Assembly (NCBI GenBank): GCA_034509495.1
Contig: CM067505.1
Location: 15,193,731 to 15,257,730 of the forward strand
DNA from: Acestrorhynchus altus
Taxonomy: Eukaryota; Chordata; Actinopteri; Characiformes; Acestrorhynchidae
Reading direction: 5' to 3'
Length of the DNA stretch: 64,000 nucleotides
Position numbers and translations under genes: made by a program. Below, one piece after another: positions 60,430 through 64,000 of this stretch (positions within the stretch are counted from its first letter, which is position 1; the number at the start of each line of letters is the position of its first letter). The notes under the pieces were generated by a model. That model was not told the origin of the DNA. It saw nothing but the letters and a program-made list of their open reading frames with translations, and ran no database searches.

Positions 60430-61810
60430 ACATTTTAGGGATCCAAGTTGTAGTTGTTGTTTGTTGTTGTTGTTGTTGTTGTGCATTTTCTGCCTTAAAA
60501 CAGAGTGCACAGACCAAACTGTAAGTCAAACAGACATCAAACATGGTCAACAGGTAGTAGTCCTTCCTCAGCTGCTCAAGCTCAGTCTGATTGGCCTGAT
60601 GGTGGACAATGTCACTCACCCCATATGACATAGAAATTTTTTTTGCCCTACAAAAAAAACTTCAATAACCATATAGCTCCGCCCACTTCGATTTTTACTT
60701 ATTTAACATAATATGCAAAATCACACAATTTTTGAAGCATGAACCAGTGTCTAGTCTCATGTTTTCAACTAATCTGCACAAATGTGGTGTCAAACAAATT
60801 GCAAGAATCTGAACTTTTTTTTTTAAATATATACTTTTTAATTATATATATATATATCTGTCAGATTGACATCAATTGGCTTGGTTCTACTATATGCTGT
60901 CTTACCAGTATATATGAGTCTGATGTAATACTCAAAAACTATGGCTGCCATCAGCCAATAAGATTTCAACAGGTACATAAATATCTTACAACTGGCTGAT
61001 CACCACCAAACATTATACAAACCAATACATACCTTTTGCAGTTTCACTCTGGGATTAATACATTCATTCTGATTCTGATTCTGATATTATGAGCTCTCTA
61101 GTACCAAATTGAAGTATCACAGTTATTGGCCATTGGGAGGTGCTGCTCACATTTAAAAGACTAAAATGAGCATATCTCTCATACTGTTTAGTTGATACAT
61201 ATGCATCAGTTGCATGGACTATAACGAGTCTTTGCAAATGCATGTTTTTTTTGTTTTGTTTTGTTTTAAAGTTCACAATTTTTTGACAAATTTGCATTGT
61301 TTGAAAATGACACATTTTGTACTAGTTCAGCAATTTACATCCAGTCTATTTACATCTCAAGTCTGGAATTCTAACAACATTTGAAGTATGCAAGTTAATA
61401 ATTATCCAAAAACTGTTGAACCAGTTTGAGGTCTCTATACAAAATATGATGTAGACAGCAGGCAAAACATGTTGTAAGTATACCAATGGGGGGCATGCAT
61501 ATTGCAAAAATGACACATATAAAGCTCTAACTCAGAAATGTTTTGTCTGATTGCTCTGAAACTTTGCAGGCATGTACCCCAGGGGGTCCTAGACAACTCT
61601 CAAACTTTGATGGTACTTCATTACTAGGTGGCTCTATAAGAAGCAAACACTACACCAACCGAATTTGTCTGATTTACATGACAATTGGCTTGTTGTTATT
61701 ATATGATGTCTGGGACTGGTATCTATGAGTCTGATGTTATGTTAAAAAAATGCATGGTCACTATCTGCCAATCAGATTTCAGCAGGTACTTATATGTGTT
61801 CATGTAAAAA
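60430..61810. repeat. Diverged direct repeats of an unclassified dispersed element
   Basis: A segment at about 60858-60978 ('caattggcttggttctacta', 'atatatgagtctgatgtaat', 'aatactcaaaaactatggct', 'gatttcaacaggtac') recurs in the same orientation at about 61667-61786 ('caattggcttgttgttatta', 'tctatgagtctgatgttatg', 'gatttcagcaggtac'). Spacing is about 810 bp. Nearby 'tctgattgctctgaaacttt' is a word I associate with a common fish repeat. No coding content. Confidence 0.55.
61038..61083 (+). mobile_element. LINE 3' tail fragment
   Basis: 'tttcactctgggattaatac' followed by three 'attctg' units is the terminal tail of a fish LINE. Only about 45 bp remain, inserted in the left unit of the direct repeat. 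Confidence 0.55.
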
Positions 61811-62754
61811 CTACATGTGCACAAATTACACACAAAGTGTTTTTTGTTCAAGGAATGGGTCATGAACTGATATATTTGGCCTGTTTGTGCTAATGTGTTT
61901 GGACCTTAATAATGGCCACTTGCAGCTATATTTTTTTATTATAATTTTGTTCATTTTTAGTAACTGCATAGTTGTTTCTGGATAAGTTATAGGTGGTAGA
62001 TAGATACTTTTGTGACCAACAGGGAAATTGAGGCAAAGGTGACTAGCTGATTTTGCATGCATTCCCACCACATTTAAAAAGGCAAATCAGGCTCATTTTC
62101 ATGCTCTCACTTTTGGGCTGTCAGTTTTCCATAGTGTATTTTTCTCCATCTCCAGACTATTCTCATTAATCCTGAGTTTGGTCATGGTTATCATTTCTTG
62201 TACTTGTTTAATGTTTTGATAACAGGCAGCTTTAATTTGGTGGTACAGTTTATGGATTGATAACTTCTTCACTTAATTTGTGCTTTCCTCATTGCATCTG
62301 GTTCAGTATTTCCATTTCTGTCCAGTCTGAGAATAGAACAATACAGAGCAGTCCATGCAAGATGGCCCTAAATTCCCAAAAAGTGGTTTGCTAGGAAATT
62401 CCCCAAACAAGAACTGTAAGATTCTATAACAGTCTAATAATAGTCTGCTATAAAAATCATTTACAAGCATTTACTTGTCAAATATATTACTACGTAATGA
62501 CCAGATTTGTATTTAGAATTTGTAAAATATGGAAATCAATTAGTAATATTGTGTAAATGTTTTATCTTTAACTTAAAGCATTATGGAAATCAGATCTCTC
62601 TCACACATAATAATTCACACTTTTAATCAACGGTGCCCAAACCCTCTGATTTTATTAGTGTTTCTCGCACACACACATGGGTGCACACACACAGCTTCTT
62701 GGAAATCCCCTTCATCTAAATAAGGGTGAGCTTAGGAAATGGGCAAAAGACACA

Positions 62755-62758
<4 letters not shown>

Positions 62759-62831
<73 letters not shown>
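62759..62831. repeat. (GT)n microsatellite
   Basis: About 72 bp of pure GT. Confidence 0.97.
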
Positions 62832-62832
<1 letters not shown>

Positions 62833-62989
62833 CTAAAACATTCAGCTGGATACCAATTGTGATTGTAAGTAGTAGAGGTGATGTTTTGGGGGGATTTGAA
62901 TTTGAAAGGAAAGCCATCATTTACTTGCTTTGCAATAATTTTATCTTTTTTTTTTTTACATTAAAACTGTTGATTTGCATTGATTTGCC

Positions 62990-63115
62990 CAGCAACTACC
63001 TGGCAATACCTTAGTAACCTCCTGTAGTACCGTAGCAATCTTCTGGTCACACTAGAGAAACCACCTAGCAATACACCCATAACCACCCTAGAAAATACTC
63101 ATAATAGTTTCCAGG
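62990..63115. repeat. Degenerate minisatellite of CCTAGCAA(C/T)A type
   Basis: Successive variants 'cagcaactacctggcaatac', 'cttagtaacctcctgtagta', 'ccgtagcaatcttctgg', 'accacctagcaatacaccca' and 'taaccaccctagaaaatac' follow a 10-11 bp ACC-CTAGCAAC rhythm seen in fish minisatellites. Highly diverged. Confidence 0.6.
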
Positions 63116-63544
63116 GCATAATTGAGGTCTAGGTGTCTTGATGGTTAGGAATGCCTTGCTGGTTAGCTGCCATGAATATTGTGGGAGGATAAAGCTCTTC
63201 CTTCCAGCTGCATTGTGAGCTTAACTGTGCACATACATTGACTATGTACTTCCAGTACAATGCAGACTAGTGCACACTGAGGGTTCCAATGAGGGCAGTA
63301 ATTTTTAACTTAGTCACACTTTCACAGACTTTCTTATTGTTTCACATTTTCCTCCCTTTTTACTTTTTGCTGACCTGAAAAATGATCTAATCCATGACTC
63401 AAAAACTGCTATATGATCCCAACCATGAGTTTCATTACATGACTAGTCATCAGTACGGAAGCTGTGTTGTTGATCAGTTAAATGGTGACTTGATCATTTT
63501 TTTTTCTTTCATATAAGAAAATTTGACTTTGTCCTCACTAGGCC

Positions 63545-63715
63545 TCATCTTGTCCCTAATTCTAACCTGCACACTAATTCTAACCTTAACCTCACCCAAA
63601 TTCTAATCCTGTCACCTTAGTCTTTACCTCAATCTAAAATCTAATCCTAACTTTTACTCTTCCCCTAATCTTGAACTTTACCTTAACCAAAACCTAATTC
63701 TGTTCAAATCTAGTT
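63545..63715. repeat. Degenerate CTAA(T/C)CCTAA-type minisatellite
   Basis: Contains repeated variants 'ctaattctaacctgcacact', 'aattctaaccttaacctcac', 'caaattctaatcctgtcacc', 'aatctaatcctaacttttac' and 'tttaccttaaccaaaaccta'. The words resemble diverged telomere-like TAACCC/TAATCC repeats. It is interstitial and too degraded to be a telomere. Confidence 0.65.
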
Positions 63716-64000
63716 AGAGACTGTTGTCAGCAGCATGTTTATTACAACTTGTTGAATATATTGACGTGGTGTGTGTTATACTGGTTACATATTAAGTGAC
63801 TCTTCAGATTAACAGATAATTAATTAAAAGTTTAAGACTCTATTCCGATGATTTACTGCTACTACATGATTAAAATGTAAGTTGTCTGAAAGACTCAATG
63901 AGGAGTCAGCAATATTCTCTGTTATAAATGATGTGAAAATGTGAATATAGTTTAAGCTGTAGTAAATTAATGGTTAATACATTGTATTCCATTATCAAGC

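Larger units (their letters stand above)
44708..64000 (+). other. grb10: grb10 intron 5 (partial, at least 19.3 kb)
   Basis: Begins with GTAAGA. No downstream coding exon resembling the RA domain was seen to the window end. It holds a Sleeping Beauty-clade Tc1 element, several decayed transposons, LINE pieces and GT tracts, listed separately. 46.7-47.7, 49.8-50.3, 50.9-52.7, 55.5-56.4, 57.3-59.2 and 61.8-62.7 kb show nothing recognisable. The 44940-44980 stretch is a short CATA/CA repeat. Confidence 0.7.

Noticed and set aside
44708..64000. RA, PH or SH2 exons of grb10
   Set aside because: I scanned for the expected RA-domain words and for open, splice-flanked segments and found none. The exons are presumed to lie beyond the window.

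Overview
The window looks like genomic DNA from a teleost fish. It is AT-rich, has no operon-like gene packing, carries more than twenty long (CA/GT)n, (TA)n and other microsatellites, and is full of fish-type transposable elements: Tc1 transposons of several families, tRNA-derived SINEs, a V-SINE, L2/Rex-type LINE 3' ends and a Ty3/gypsy fragment. The SINE and MITE types fit an otophysan (catfish or characin), but that is inference from remembered repeat families. There is no sign of bacterial or viral origin.

The only host gene I can support is the 5' part of grb10 (growth factor receptor-bound protein 10) on the + strand. A probable non-coding first exon ends at a strong splice donor at 11822 beside a CpG-richer, G-rich promoter-like region. 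Four coding exons follow: 26044-26136 (ATG at 26086), 36771-36858, 39873-40125 and 44572-44707. Their phases join exactly and give 176 codons. The reading starts MAVAGCPDYFLHHPNYQ, contains DDDVDLEALVNDM, and ends with the PAIPNPFPEL signature of the Grb7/10/14 family. The RA, PH, BPS and SH2 domains must lie beyond 64000; I found no RA-domain exon, so the next intron is at least 19.3 kb.

Layout: 1-11 kb is upstream DNA with Tc1, SINE, LINE and MITE remnants. 11.4-12.1 kb is the putative promoter and exon 1. 12-26 kb is intron 1, with a LINE reverse-transcriptase fragment and an interrupted Tc1 copy. 26.1-36.8 kb is intron 2, with several Tc1 remnants and a gypsy integrase fragment inside a palindromic element. 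36.9-44.6 kb holds introns 3 and 4, with a SINE nested in a SINE and a SINE just upstream of exon 5. 44.7-64 kb is the start of intron 5, with a nearly complete Sleeping Beauty-clade Tc1 element, further decayed elements and long GT tracts.

No new biological system is evident. The most interesting signals are regulatory and structural: long microsatellites sit 20-32 nt downstream of three of the five grb10 splice donors; a short upstream ORF overlaps the grb10 start; an internally deleted Tc1 lies between two TA arrays; and several transposon insertions are nested with visible boundaries.
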